Below are positions 31,880 through 41,460 of a DNA stretch of 64,000 nt, one piece after another; positions within the stretch are counted from its first letter, which is position 1; each line of letters begins with the position of its first letter. Under the pieces are notes generated by a model. That model worked only from the letters and a program-made list of their open reading frames with translations. It did no database searches and had not been told where the DNA came from. A program made the position numbers and the translations under genes. Location: the NCBI RefSeq assembly GCF_014193375.1, contig NZ_JACHZF010000015.1, forward strand, positions 51,674-115,673. Direction: 5' to 3'. This DNA is from Halomonas campaniensis. Its GTDB lineage: Bacteria > Pseudomonadota > Gammaproteobacteria > Pseudomonadales > Halomonadaceae.

Positions 31880-31994
31880 GGGGCGTTTCCTCGGGGCAGA
31901 CCTTTGCGGAGGCGCTGTGAATACTTCCCTGTACGCTACCGACGCCATCCCTGGCGTAGGACCTCCGCGTCGGCCTGCCCTTCGGCGCCCCTCG
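31880..31994 (+). repeat. Dispersed structured repeat, copy 4 (subtype I)
   Basis: Closing stem part 1 GGGCAGACC / GGCCTGCCC (one mismatch) and part 2 GCGGAGG / CCTCCGC (perfect). Inner hairpins TAC-TTCCCT-GTA and ACGCCA-TCCC-TGGCGT. It starts 13 bp upstream of the holC ATG and lies between ilvE and holC. Confidence 0.88.
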
Positions 31995-32060
31995 CCTCGG
32001 TGGAGAGAGCCGTGGTAGCAGCGGACCCGCTCCAGCGGGCCCGTCGCGGCGACTTGACTG

Positions 32061-33161
32061 TTACACCAGCCGCGTCAGCCAGCCGTGGGTATCCTCGGCG
32101 CGGCCGTACTGCAGGTCGAGCAGCTTGGTGCGCAGGCGCTTGGCCACGGGGTTGCCGCTGTCCGCCTTCAGGCGGATGCGGTCCTGCTCGGTGACCAGTT
32201 CGCCCACCGGGGTGATCACCGCGGCGGTGCCGCAGGCGAACACCTCGGTCAGCTCGCCGGAGGCTGCCGCCTCGCGCCACTCGTCGATGCTGATCGGCCG
32301 CTCCTCGGGGGTGAGGCCCTCATCGCGGGCCAGGGTCAGCACCGAGTCGCGGGTCACGCCCTCGAGGATGGTGTCGGTGAGGCGCGGGGTGGCGATGCGG
32401 CCATCCTGGAACACGAAGAAGAGGTTCATGCCGCCCAGTTCCTCGATCCACTTGTTCTCGGCGGCGTCGAGGAAGGCCACCTGGCCGCAGCCGTGCTCGC
32501 TGGCCTCCTTCTGGGCAGCCAGGGAGGCGGCATAGTTGCCGCCGCACTTGGCGAAGCCGGTGCCGCCGGGGGCGGCGCGCTTGTAGTGGCTGGAGAGCCA
32601 GATGGAGACCGGCTCCACGCCGCCCTTGAAGTAGGCCGCCGCCGGGGAGGCGATCACGTAATAGTCCACCTCCTGGGCCGGGCGCACGCCGAGGAACTTC
32701 TCGCTGGCGATCATGAAGGGGCGCAGGTAGAGGCTGCACTCGTCGGCCTCACTCTTCGGCGTCGGCACCCAGGCGTGGTCCTGGGCCAGCAGCGCCTTGA
32801 GCGAGCCGATGAAGTCCTCGTCGGAGAGTTCCGGCAGGGCCAGGCGGCGGGCGCTGCGGCGGAAGCGTTCGGCGTTCTTCTCCGGGCGGAAGGTCCACAC
32901 CGAGCCGTCGGCATGGCGGTAGGCCTTGATGCCCTCGAAGATCTCCTGGGCGTAGTGCAGCACGGCGGCGGCGGGGTCCAGGGTCAGCGGCCCGTAGGGG
33001 CGTACCTCGCGGCCGTGCCAGCCGGCGTCCAGGGTCCAGCGCACGTGGGCCATGTGGTCGGTGAAGTACTGGCCGAAGCCGGGGCTGGCGAGGATGTCCT
33101 CACGGATCGAGTCGGCCGTGGGGGTGGAGTTGGGCAGGAGTTCGAAGCTGGCATTCGACAC
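32061..33161 (-). CDS. ilvE: Branched-chain amino acid aminotransferase
   Basis: 366 residues, PLP class IV fold; last step of Leu/Ile/Val synthesis, glutamate as donor. The Schiff-base Lys is in GGTGFAKCGGNYA; other conserved parts are GPLTLDPAAAVLHYAQEIFEGIKAYRHADG, ECSLYLRPFMIASE, ELGGMNLFFVF and EVFACGTAAVITPVG (cofactor phosphate). The length and pattern fit the longer (type II) BCAT subfamily. Start is GTG at 33159-33161 with GGAG upstream. Its place between pepA and holC is unusual. Confidence 0.95.
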   Translation of the reverse strand: MSNASFELLPNSTPTADSIREDILASPGFGQYFTDHMAHVRWTLDAGWHGREVRPYGPLTLDPAAAVLHYAQEIFEGIKAYRHADGSVWTFRPEKNAERFRRSARRLALPELSDEDFIGSLKALLAQDHAWVPTPKSEADECSLYLRPFMIASEKFLGVRPAQEVDYYVIASPAAAYFKGGVEPVSIWLSSHYKRAAPGGTGFAKCGGNYAASLAAQKEASEHGCGQVAFLDAAENKWIEELGGMNLFFVFQDGRIATPRLTDTILEGVTRDSVLTLARDEGLTPEERPISIDEWREAAASGELTEVFACGTAAVITPVGELVTEQDRIRLKADSGNPVAKRLRTKLLDLQYGRAEDTHGWLTRLV

Positions 33162-33219
33162 GGCAAGGGGTCTCCGCTACGCCCGGGGCGTGCCGGCCCC
33201 GGGGTGATACTGGAAGCTC

Positions 33220-33239
33220 GGGCCGGCGAGGGCCGGCCC
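33220..33239 (-). other. Stem-loop in the pepA-ilvE spacer
   Basis: GGGCCGGC / GCCGGCCC, an 8-bp perfect stem with a 4-base loop, about 65 bp after the pepA stop and 60 bp before the ilvE start. No T-tract, so attenuation or processing rather than full termination is more likely. Confidence 0.5.
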
Positions 33240-33305
33240 GGGTCGTGGATTCATCGTCAGTCCCACATGAGAAAGGCGACGCGGGAAAAACGCAAGGGCG
33301 AGGCG

Positions 33306-34826
<1,521 letters not shown>

Positions 34827-34962
34827 GACGTCTCCACAAGACAAGCGTTGGGGTTACTGGCAATTGGGGTTACAAGCGAGGGGGGATTCTGGATAATGCC
34901 GGCACGTTGCCGTGTCGTTCCAGTGTACCGAAGGCATGGCCCCATTGCATGGCAGACGCTGC

Positions 34963-36045
34963 ATGATCATCTTCCGTTACCTGACCCGCGAGATCCTGCT
35001 GACCATGGCCGCCGTCGCCGGTGTCCTGCTGCTGGTGATCATGGGCAGCCGCTTCATCCGCTACTTCTCGGATGCGGCCGAAGGCGAGATTCCCGCCAGC
35101 ATCCTCGGCACCCTGATGCTGTTCCACCTGCCGGGCTTCCTGGAGCTGATCCTGCCGCTGGCGTTCTTTCTCGGCATCCTGCTCGCCTACGGGCAGCTCT
35201 ACCTCAACAGCGAGATCACCGTGCTGGTGGCCTGCGGCACCAGCCCCAACAAGCTGCTGCAGGTGAGCCTGGTGCCGGCCGCGGTGGTGGCCGTGCTGGT
35301 GGCGCTGTGCAGCCTGTGGCTGACCCCGGCGGGGGCCCTGTACAACGCCGTGATGCTCGAGGATCAGCGCAGCCAGCTGGACTTCTCGGCACTGGCGCCG
35401 GGGCGCTTCCAGGACTTCGGCAGCGGGCGAACCGCCTACATGGCCGCCATGAGCGATGACCAGAGCCTGATGCAGGAGGTGTTCATCAGCGAACGCCAGC
35501 GACGCAGCGACGGGACCCCGGAGAGCGTGGTGACCCGCGCCGAGGCCGGCTACCAGACCCGTGACGAGGAGACCGGCAGCCGCTTCCTGGTGCTCGCCGA
35601 CGGCGAGCGCTACAGCGTCGATCCCGGCCGCCACCAGGCCGAGCGGCTGACCTTCGAGACCTACGCGGTGCGTCTCTCCCAGGCCGGTGAAAGTCGCGAG
35701 CTCGACTCGCCCGAGTACGCCACCACCGGCGCCCTGCTGGGGGACGAGTCGCCGCGCGCCCAGGCCCAGCTGCAGTGGCGGCTGGGGCTGCCGCTGATGG
35801 TCTTCATCCTCACCCTGCTCGCCATGCCGCTGTCGCGGGTCAACCCTCGCCAGGGGCGCTTCGCCAAGCTGCTGCCGGCGATCTTCCTGCACGTGGCCTA
35901 CCTCAGCCTGCTGCTCGCCGCGCTGGACGCCATCGGGCGCGGCAGCCTGCCGGCCGCGATCGGCATGTGGCCGATCCACGCCGGCTTCCTCGGCCTGGGG
36001 CTGGCCATGATGGTGCGCGCCCAGCGCAAGGGGATGAGCGGATGA
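34963..36045 (+). CDS. lptF: LPS export permease LptF
   Basis: 360 residues. LptF/G form the transmembrane part of the LptB2FG ATPase that extracts LPS from the inner membrane. The start MIIFRYLTREILLTM matches E. coli LptF; three N-terminal helices, a periplasmic beta-jellyroll of about 160 residues and three C-terminal helices (LPLMVFILTLLAMPLSRVNPRQGRFAKL) are visible. The ribosome site of the ATG at 34963 is poor and an ATG at 34936 could also serve. It overlaps lptG by 4 bp. Confidence 0.95.
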   Translation: MIIFRYLTREILLTMAAVAGVLLLVIMGSRFIRYFSDAAEGEIPASILGTLMLFHLPGFLELILPLAFFLGILLAYGQLYLNSEITVLVACGTSPNKLLQVSLVPAAVVAVLVALCSLWLTPAGALYNAVMLEDQRSQLDFSALAPGRFQDFGSGRTAYMAAMSDDQSLMQEVFISERQRRSDGTPESVVTRAEAGYQTRDEETGSRFLVLADGERYSVDPGRHQAERLTFETYAVRLSQAGESRELDSPEYATTGALLGDESPRAQAQLQWRLGLPLMVFILTLLAMPLSRVNPRQGRFAKLLPAIFLHVAYLSLLLAALDAIGRGSLPAAIGMWPIHAGFLGLGLAMMVRAQRKGMSG

Positions 36046-37106
36046 TCGCCGATCGCTTCGACCGCTACCTGGCCCGCAACGTCCTGGCCGCGATCATCGT
36101 GGTGCAGGTGGTGCTGCTCGGCCTCGACCTGGTGATCACCTACATCAACGACCTGGACGACGTGGAGGGCGACTATGGTGCCTTCCAGGTGCTGCTCTTC
36201 CTGGGAATGCGGCTGCCCTGGCGCTTCTACCAGTATGCGCCGGTGGGCGTGCTGATCGGCGCCCTGATCGGGCTGGGCAGCATGGCGTCGAGCAACGAGC
36301 TGACGGTGATGCGGGCCGCCGGTCGCTCGCTGACCCGCATCCTCTGGGGAGCGATGAAGCCGATCATCCTGGTGATCGTGGTGGTGCTGCTGGTGGCCGA
36401 GTACGTGGCGCCACGCACCGAGCAGTTCGCCGCCGCCTGGCGCCTGGAGCAGATCCAGGGGGCCGGCGCCGTGGTCACCGAGCGCGGCGGCTGGCAGCGC
36501 GAGGACGACAGCTTCTACCGCTTCGGCGCCATCCGCGCCGATGACACCGTGCTGGACCTGACCCGCTACCGCTTCGAGGGGCAGACCCTGCGCGAGGCGG
36601 TGAGCGCCGAGCGGGCCGTCTGGCGCGACGGCGGCTGGCGGCTCGAGAACGTGGCGGTGACGCGCTTCGAGGAGGAGCGCACCGAGGTCGAGCATCACGC
36701 CAGCCTGGCCTGGCAGACCCGCCTGACGCCGGACCAGCTCGCCCGGCTGCTGCGTCCGATCAGCAGCCAGGCCCCCAGCGAGCTGTGGGCCTACGCCCGC
36801 TACCTGCAGGACCAGGGGCAGGCGGCGACCCAGCCCCTGCTGCACTTCTGGCAGAAGATGCTGATGCCGCTGACCATGGGCTCCCTGGTGCTGGTGGCTG
36901 CCTCCTTCGTGTTCGGGCCGCTGCGCACCGTGGCCGCAGGCACCCGGGTCTTCTACGGCGTGGTCACCGGCCTCTCCTTCAAGTACCTGCAGGACCTGCT
37001 GGCGCCGGCCTCCACGGTGTTCGGCTTCTCGCCGGCCTGGGCGGTGCTGGCCCCGACCCTGATCTGTGCGGGCCTCGGCCTCTACCTGCTCAGGCGCACC
37101 GGCTGA
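36042..37106 (+). CDS. lptG: LPS export permease LptG
   Basis: 354 residues, partner of LptF. N-terminal RYLARNVLAAIIVVQVVLLGLDLVITYI, the coupling-helix region (SNELTVMRAAGRSLTRILWG), a periplasmic jellyroll with RFGAIRADDTVLDLTRYRF, and C-terminal helices with LVAASFVFGPLR and GLSFKYLQDLLAPASTVFG, all typical. Translation is coupled to lptF (ATGA overlap). Confidence 0.96.
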   Translation: MIADRFDRYLARNVLAAIIVVQVVLLGLDLVITYINDLDDVEGDYGAFQVLLFLGMRLPWRFYQYAPVGVLIGALIGLGSMASSNELTVMRAAGRSLTRILWGAMKPIILVIVVVLLVAEYVAPRTEQFAAAWRLEQIQGAGAVVTERGGWQREDDSFYRFGAIRADDTVLDLTRYRFEGQTLREAVSAERAVWRDGGWRLENVAVTRFEEERTEVEHHASLAWQTRLTPDQLARLLRPISSQAPSELWAYARYLQDQGQAATQPLLHFWQKMLMPLTMGSLVLVAASFVFGPLRTVAAGTRVFYGVVTGLSFKYLQDLLAPASTVFGFSPAWAVLAPTLICAGLGLYLLRRTG

Positions 37107-37121
37107 CACCAGGAGCTTTCC

Positions 37122-37598
37122 ATGCAACGACGCTTCGGCAACCTCGACGATGTCTGGCCGGCGGGGCTCGCCCGCCGCCTGGGCGCCATGCTCTACGACA
37201 GCTTCCTGATTGCCGCGATCTGGATCCTGGTGGCCGGCCTGCACCTGACGATCGGCCGCCAGCTGCTGGGCATTTCCGCCGAACAGGTGGGCGCCGGCCC
37301 GCTCTGGGGGCTGTCGCTGCAGCTGCTGCTGCTGGGTGCGGCCTTCGCCTTCCTGGCCTTCTCCTGGACCCGCGGGGGCATGACCCTGGGCATGCAGGCC
37401 TGGCGGCTGCGCGTCCAGACCCTTGATGGCCGCTCCATCACCCCGGTGCAGGCCCTGGTCCGCTTCCTGGTCGGCCTTCTCTCGCTGGCGGCCTTCGGGC
37501 TCGGCTACCTGTGGATCCTCGTCGACCGGGAGCGGCGCAGCTGGGGGGATATCGTCTCCGCTACCCGGGTGGTGGTGCTGCCGAAACCCGCGAAGTAG
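37122..37598 (+). CDS. RDD-family membrane protein
   Basis: 158 residues with three membrane segments and the RDD signature AGLARRLGAMLYDSFLIAAIW, then FLAFSWTRGGMTLGMQAWRLRVQTLDG and RFLVGLLSL. It follows lptG by 15 bp with an AGGAG ribosome site, so it is likely the third gene of the lptFG transcript. RDD proteins are of unknown or transport-related function; some have been linked to sodium/proton exchange in halophiles. Confidence 0.88.
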   Translation: MQRRFGNLDDVWPAGLARRLGAMLYDSFLIAAIWILVAGLHLTIGRQLLGISAEQVGAGPLWGLSLQLLLLGAAFAFLAFSWTRGGMTLGMQAWRLRVQTLDGRSITPVQALVRFLVGLLSLAAFGLGYLWILVDRERRSWGDIVSATRVVVLPKPAK

Positions 37599-37658
37599 GA
37601 GGCGTGCCGCGCGGGAGATTGACCCGGATCAGATATTGGTCGCTTCCCGCTTGCAGGG

Positions 37659-37677
37659 GCCTATGCGAATCATTTAC
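37659..37677 (+). promoter_or_regulatory. Fur-box-like site upstream of bfd
   Basis: ATGCGAATCATTTAC (37663-37677) matches ATGATAATCATTATC, the core of the Fur consensus, at 12 of 15 positions; the full 19-mer matches at 13. It sits 34 bp before the bfd ATG. Iron-repressed bfd expression (to release iron from bacterioferritin) is established in other bacteria and fits. Confidence 0.6.
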
Positions 37678-37710
37678 ATTAACCTTGTCAGCCGCAGCGA
37701 GGTGATGTTC

Positions 37711-37917
37711 ATGTACGTGTGTCTCTGCAAGGGGGTCTCCGACCACCGGATCCGCCAGACCGTCGAGGACGGGGCCCGCAGCTGGCGCGAGGTACAGAAC
37801 GAGACCGGCTGCGGCACCCAGTGCGGCAAGTGCGCCTCCCAGGGCAAGAGCATCACCCGCGAGGCGGTGAAGGCCGAGCTGATGGTCGGCGCCGAGGACC
37901 TCGCCTACGCAGTGTGA
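37711..37917 (+). CDS. bfd: Bacterioferritin-associated ferredoxin
   Basis: 68 residues with the [2Fe-2S] Bfd pattern: CLC (C4, C6) and CGTQCGKC. KGVSDHRIRQTVEDGARSWREV is the usual helix-turn-helix-like scaffold. Bfd donates electrons to the bacterioferritin heme to mobilise stored Fe. GAGGTG precedes the ATG at 37711; an ATG two codons upstream (37705) is an alternative. bfr follows 176 bp downstream with its own promoter. Confidence 0.94.
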   Translation: MYVCLCKGVSDHRIRQTVEDGARSWREVQNETGCGTQCGKCASQGKSITREAVKAELMVGAEDLAYAV

Positions 37918-37985
37918 CCGCTCCCCTCCCCAACACTCACGGAATCGAGACCGTTCTCGCTTTCGTTGTCATTTAACTGATTTCA

Positions 37986-38013
37986 TTGGCTTTTCGTCAG
38001 ATCGCGCTAGACT
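37986..38013 (+). promoter_or_regulatory. Candidate bfr promoter
   Basis: TTGGCT (37986-37991) and TAGACT (38008-38013), 16 bp apart, about 80 bp ahead of the bfr ATG in the AT-richer spacer. No Fur-like site is seen here, unlike upstream of bfd, consistent with opposite regulation of store and release. Confidence 0.5.
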
Positions 38014-38093
38014 GGTCGGCAGTGCCTGGCAATGCCGTTTCCGGCATGCCAAGCTGAAGTCACACTTCCCCGACCACAGTCAAAGGTGAGTCC

Positions 38094-38576
38094 ATGAAAG
38101 GCGACAGCAAGGTCATCGAGCATCTCAACAAGGCGCTGGGCAACGAGCTGGTGGCGATCAACCAGTACTTCCTGCACGCCAAGATGTACAAGGACTGGGG
38201 CCTCAAGGCGCTGGCCAAGTGGGAGTACGACGAGTCCATCGAGGAGATGCAGCACGCCGACAAGCTGATCGAGCGCATCCTCTTCCTCGAGGGGATTCCC
38301 AACCTGCAGGACCTGGGCAAGCTCAACATCGGGCAGGACGTCCGCGAGATGCTCGAGTGCGACCTCAAGATCGAGCACGAGGGCCGCGCCGACTACATCG
38401 AGGCGATCACCTACTGCGAGCAGGTCAAGGACTACGTCAGCCGCGACCTGTTCCGGGATATCCTCGCCGACGAGGAGGACCATATCGACCATATCGAGAC
38501 CGAGCTCGGCCTGATCGACAAGGTCGGCCTGGAGAACTACATGCTCAAGCAGATGCAGGAAGCCGGCGACGAGTAA
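38094..38576 (+). CDS. bfr: Bacterioferritin
   Basis: 160 residues forming the 24-mer iron store. Ferroxidase ligands E18 ([10 protein letters not shown]), E51 and H54 ([18 protein letters not shown]), and the later Glu/His of [15 protein letters not shown] and [16 protein letters not shown] are present, as is heme-binding Met52. AAGGTGAG precedes the ATG. A single bfr gene of the heme-binding, ferroxidase-competent type. Confidence 0.96.
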   Translation: MKGDSKVIEHLNKALGNELVAINQYFLHAKMYKDWGLKALAKWEYDESIEEMQHADKLIERILFLEGIPNLQDLGKLNIGQDVREMLECDLKIEHEGRADYIEAITYCEQVKDYVSRDLFRDILADEEDHIDHIETELGLIDKVGLENYMLKQMQEAGDE

Positions 38577-38613
38577 GCGCCCCCTCCTGATCCCCCCTTC
38601 ACCTCGCATCTCG

Positions 38614-38637
38614 ACCGGCGCCCCCAGTGGCGCCGGT
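38614..38637 (+). terminator. Hairpin downstream of bfr
   Basis: A 9-bp perfect stem, ACCGGCGCC with CCCAGT loop, 38 bp after the bfr stop. There is no T-tract, so termination is probable but not certain. Confidence 0.5.
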
Positions 38638-38760
38638 CCGCGTTGGGCCCCTCGGGACCCGAAGTCCGTGGATGTTCTACGCTGGTGCATAGCCTCCGGC
38701 GTGCCGTGCCGTCATGGTGCCCGGGCGCGGGGAGAGGCTGCCCCGTCGTGGCCCCTGGCC

Positions 38761-38776
38761 TTGACCTGTCGGTCAG
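38761..38776 (+). promoter_or_regulatory. Palindromic operator-like site, RutR-box-like
   Basis: TTGACCTGTCGGTCAG resembles TTGACCA-N2-TGGTCAA, the RutR (pyrimidine) operator, with TGACC and GGTCA half-sites in the right spacing and mismatches at the inner and outer edges. It lies 65 bp before the ABC substrate-binding protein gene. No TPP riboswitch motif is present in this 264-bp spacer, which otherwise shows nothing clear. Confidence 0.35.
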
Positions 38777-38840
38777 GATGCCGGGCTGGCAGGCTTCCTG
38801 CATGACAACAATCACAACAACCAGCGAGAGGGTATCTCCC

Positions 38841-39896
38841 ATGAGCCGTTTCCCACTCCGCCGTGCCGGGCTATCGGCCGGCACGCTCGGTCTCTCCCTT
38901 GCCGGGCTCGTCCTGTCCGGCGCCGTCCTGGCCGACGAGACCCGTATCCGCTTCCAGCTCGACTGGCGCTTCGAGGGGCCGTCCGCCCCCTTCCTGATGG
39001 CGGTGGAGCGGGGCTACTTCGCCGACGAGGGGCTCGATGTCCAGGTCGACTCCGGCAGCGGTTCGGCAGGTGCCATCAACCGGGTGGCGTCGGGGGCTTA
39101 CGAGATGGGCTTCGGCGACCTCAACGCCCTGGTGGAATTCCTGGCCGAGAACCCCGACGGGCCCGGCATCCAGGGGGTCTACGTGGTCTACGATGGTACG
39201 CCGGCGGCCGTCTTTGCCCGCCGGGATCGCGGCATCGAATCCGCGGCGGACCTGGTCGGCAAGTCCCTGGCCGCGCCGGCCTTCGACACCGGCTACCGCG
39301 CCTGGGGCATCTTCGCCGCCGCCAACGGCCTCGAGGCCGATGACGTCGAGTGGCAGAACGTCGATCCCACCCTGCGCGAGACCCTGCTGGTGCGCGGCGA
39401 CGTGGATGCCATCACCGGCTTCTACTTCACCAGCCTGCTCAACCTCGAGGGGCGCGGCATGGGCGAGGAGGCGCTGACCATCCTGCCCTTCCCCGACCAT
39501 GGGGTGCCGCTGTATGGCAACGCCATCATCACCAGCGAATCCTTTGCCGAGGAGAACCCCGAGGCGGTGGAGGGGTTCCTGCGGGCCTTCAACCGTGCCC
39601 TGGCCGAGACCCTGGCCGATCCGGATGGCGCCATCGACTATGTACTGGCCCGGGACGGCCTGATCGACGTGGCCATGGAGACGCGGCGGTTGAAGCTGGC
39701 CATCGAGAGCGTGATCGACACCCCGGATGCCCGGGCCAACGGCGTGGGGGCGGTGGACGAGGCGCGCCTGGCCAACGCCATCCAGCTGGTGGCCGACGCC
39801 TATGATCTGCCCGCGGTGCCGACCCCGGCGCAGGTCTTCAACGCCGACTATCTGCCGCCCCGGGAGGCGCGGATGATCCTGCCGGAGGCGCCCTGA
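38841..39896 (+). CDS. ABC transporter substrate-binding protein, NMT1/THI5-like
   Basis: 351 residues with a signal peptide (RRAGLSAGTLGLSLAGLVLSGAVLA) and an NMT1/THI5-type (SsuA/TauA/ThiY) fold: RFQLDWRFEGPSAPFLMAVERGYFADEGLDVQVDSGSGSAGAINRVASGAYEMGFGD is the family start in shortened form, with NAIITSESFAEENPE later. Such proteins bind pyrimidines, thiamin precursors, taurine or alkanesulfonates. The start at 38841 has GAGAGGGT upstream. First gene of a three-gene importer operon. The RutR-like operator favours a pyrimidine or related heterocycle, but this is inference. Confidence 0.87.
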   Translation: MSRFPLRRAGLSAGTLGLSLAGLVLSGAVLADETRIRFQLDWRFEGPSAPFLMAVERGYFADEGLDVQVDSGSGSAGAINRVASGAYEMGFGDLNALVEFLAENPDGPGIQGVYVVYDGTPAAVFARRDRGIESAADLVGKSLAAPAFDTGYRAWGIFAAANGLEADDVEWQNVDPTLRETLLVRGDVDAITGFYFTSLLNLEGRGMGEEALTILPFPDHGVPLYGNAIITSESFAEENPEAVEGFLRAFNRALAETLADPDGAIDYVLARDGLIDVAMETRRLKLAIESVIDTPDARANGVGAVDEARLANAIQLVADAYDLPAVPTPAQVFNADYLPPREARMILPEAP

Positions 39897-39898
39897 GC

Positions 39899-40690
39899 AT
39901 GGCGTTTGTCGACTTCGATCGGGTCAGCCTGGCCTACGACAGCAGCGGCAACGCCATCGAGGATATCTCGCTCTCCATCGAGGAGGGCGAGTTCGTGGCC
40001 TTCGTGGGCCCTTCGGGCTGCGGCAAGTCCACCTTCATGAAGCTCTGTACCGGCCTGCATGGCCCCACCGGGGGGAGCGTGCGGGTCGACGGCGAGCCGG
40101 TGAGCGGCCCGCTGAAGATCTGCGGCATGGCGTTTCAGAGCGCCAACCTGCTGCCCTGGCGCACCACCCTGGACAACGTGCTGCTGCCCCTCGAGATCGT
40201 CGAGCCCTACCGGCGGCAGTTTCGCCGCCGTCGCACGGAGTTCGAGGGCTGGGCCCGGGAGCTGCTGCGCACCGTGGGCCTCGAGGGCTACGAGGAGCAG
40301 TATCCCTGGCAGCTCTCCGGCGGCATGCAGCAGCGTGCCTCCATCTGTCGCGCGCTGATCCATCGGCCGAGGCTGCTGATGCTCGACGAGCCCTTCGCGG
40401 CCCTGGACGCCTTCACCCGGGAGGAGCTGTGGTGCGTCCTGCGGGACCTCTGGGAGGCCCAGCGGTTCACCGTGGTGCTGGTCACCCACGATCTGCGCGA
40501 GGCGGCCTTCCTGGCCGATACCGTCTACGTGATGAGCCGTCGTCCGGGGCGAATCCTCGAGGCTCGGCCCATCGACTTCCCTCGCCCACGTCCCCTGGAA
40601 ATGACCTTTGAGGCATCCTTCACCACCCTGGTGCAGGCGCTTCGCTCCCGAATCGGTGATATCCGCAGCGGCGGGGAGGTGCGCTCATGA
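39899..40690 (+). CDS. ABC transporter ATP-binding protein (nitrate/sulfonate/pyrimidine type)
   Basis: 263 residues. Walker A GPSGCGKST, Q-loop AFQSANLLPWRTTLDNV, signature LSGGMQQRASICRAL, Walker B LLMLDEPFAALD and H-loop VTHDLREAAFLAD. LLPWRT and the SSUB-like spacing place it with the TauB/SsuB/ThiZ group. It begins 2 bp after the binding-protein stop and overlaps the permease gene by 4 bp. Confidence 0.92.
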   Translation: MAFVDFDRVSLAYDSSGNAIEDISLSIEEGEFVAFVGPSGCGKSTFMKLCTGLHGPTGGSVRVDGEPVSGPLKICGMAFQSANLLPWRTTLDNVLLPLEIVEPYRRQFRRRRTEFEGWARELLRTVGLEGYEEQYPWQLSGGMQQRASICRALIHRPRLLMLDEPFAALDAFTREELWCVLRDLWEAQRFTVVLVTHDLREAAFLADTVYVMSRRPGRILEARPIDFPRPRPLEMTFEASFTTLVQALRSRIGDIRSGGEVRS

Positions 40691-41454
40691 CGACGCAGAC
40701 GAGATGGCGCGAGCGTCTGGCGCCCTGGGTCGCCGTGCTGGCGCTGATCCTGGTCTGGGAAGCGACGGTCAGGCTGTTCGACGTCCCGCCCTTCATCTTC
40801 CCCAGCGCCTCGGCTACCGCCCAGGCCCTGGTCACCTTCGCCGGGCCCATCGGCATGCACTCCTGGCAGACCTTCTGGACCACCATGGCAGGCTTCGGCC
40901 TGGGGGTGGCGGTGGGGCTGGTGCTGGGGCTCATCATCGGCTCGTCGCGCTTCCTCTACCATGCCTGCTATCCGCTGCTGGTGGGCTTCAACGCCATCCC
41001 CAAGGTGGCCTTCGTGCCGATCCTGGTGGTGTGGTTCGGCATCGGCTCGGTGCCGGCGATCCTCACCGCCTTCCTGATCTGCTTCTTCCCCATCGTGGTC
41101 AACGTGGCCACGGGGCTCGCCACCCTGGAGCCCGAGCTGGAGGACGTGCTGCGGGTGCTGGGGGCGCGTCGCCTGGACGTGCTGCTCAAGGTGGGGCTGC
41201 CACGCTCGCTGCCCTACTTCTTCGCCTCGCTGAAGATCGCCATCACCCTGGCCTTCGTGGGCACGGTGGTGTCGGAGACGGTGGCCTCCAACCAGGGGAT
41301 CGGCTACCTGATGATGAGCGCCGGCTCCCAGATGCGCATGTCGCTGGTGTTCGCCGGGCTGATCGTGATCAGCGCCATGGCCATGGTGATGTACGAGCTG
41401 TTTGCGCTGCTGGAAAAGCGCATGACGGGGTGGGCCCACCGCGGCCAGAGGTAG
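40687..41454 (+). CDS. ABC transporter permease (TauC/SsuC/ThiX type)
   Basis: 255 residues, six membrane helices with the binding-protein-dependent permease loop EDVLRVLGARRLDVLLKVGLPRSLPY. FGIGSVPAILTAFLICFFPIVVN and EKRMTGWAHRGQR at the end are family-like. Last gene of the importer operon; its stop is 6 bp from the stop of the convergent DUF1653 gene. Confidence 0.92.
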   Translation: MTTQTRWRERLAPWVAVLALILVWEATVRLFDVPPFIFPSASATAQALVTFAGPIGMHSWQTFWTTMAGFGLGVAVGLVLGLIIGSSRFLYHACYPLLVGFNAIPKVAFVPILVVWFGIGSVPAILTAFLICFFPIVVNVATGLATLEPELEDVLRVLGARRLDVLLKVGLPRSLPYFFASLKIAITLAFVGTVVSETVASNQGIGYLMMSAGSQMRMSLVFAGLIVISAMAMVMYELFALLEKRMTGWAHRGQR

Positions 41455-41460
41455 GGCGCG

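Noticed and set aside
31283..31994. The two repeats around holC as ends of a transposon
   Set aside because: They are different subtypes with no transposase between them and no visible target-site duplication.
38577..38840. TPP riboswitch ahead of the NMT1/THI5-like operon
   Set aside because: The conserved CTGAGA and ACCTGA elements of the thi-box are absent.
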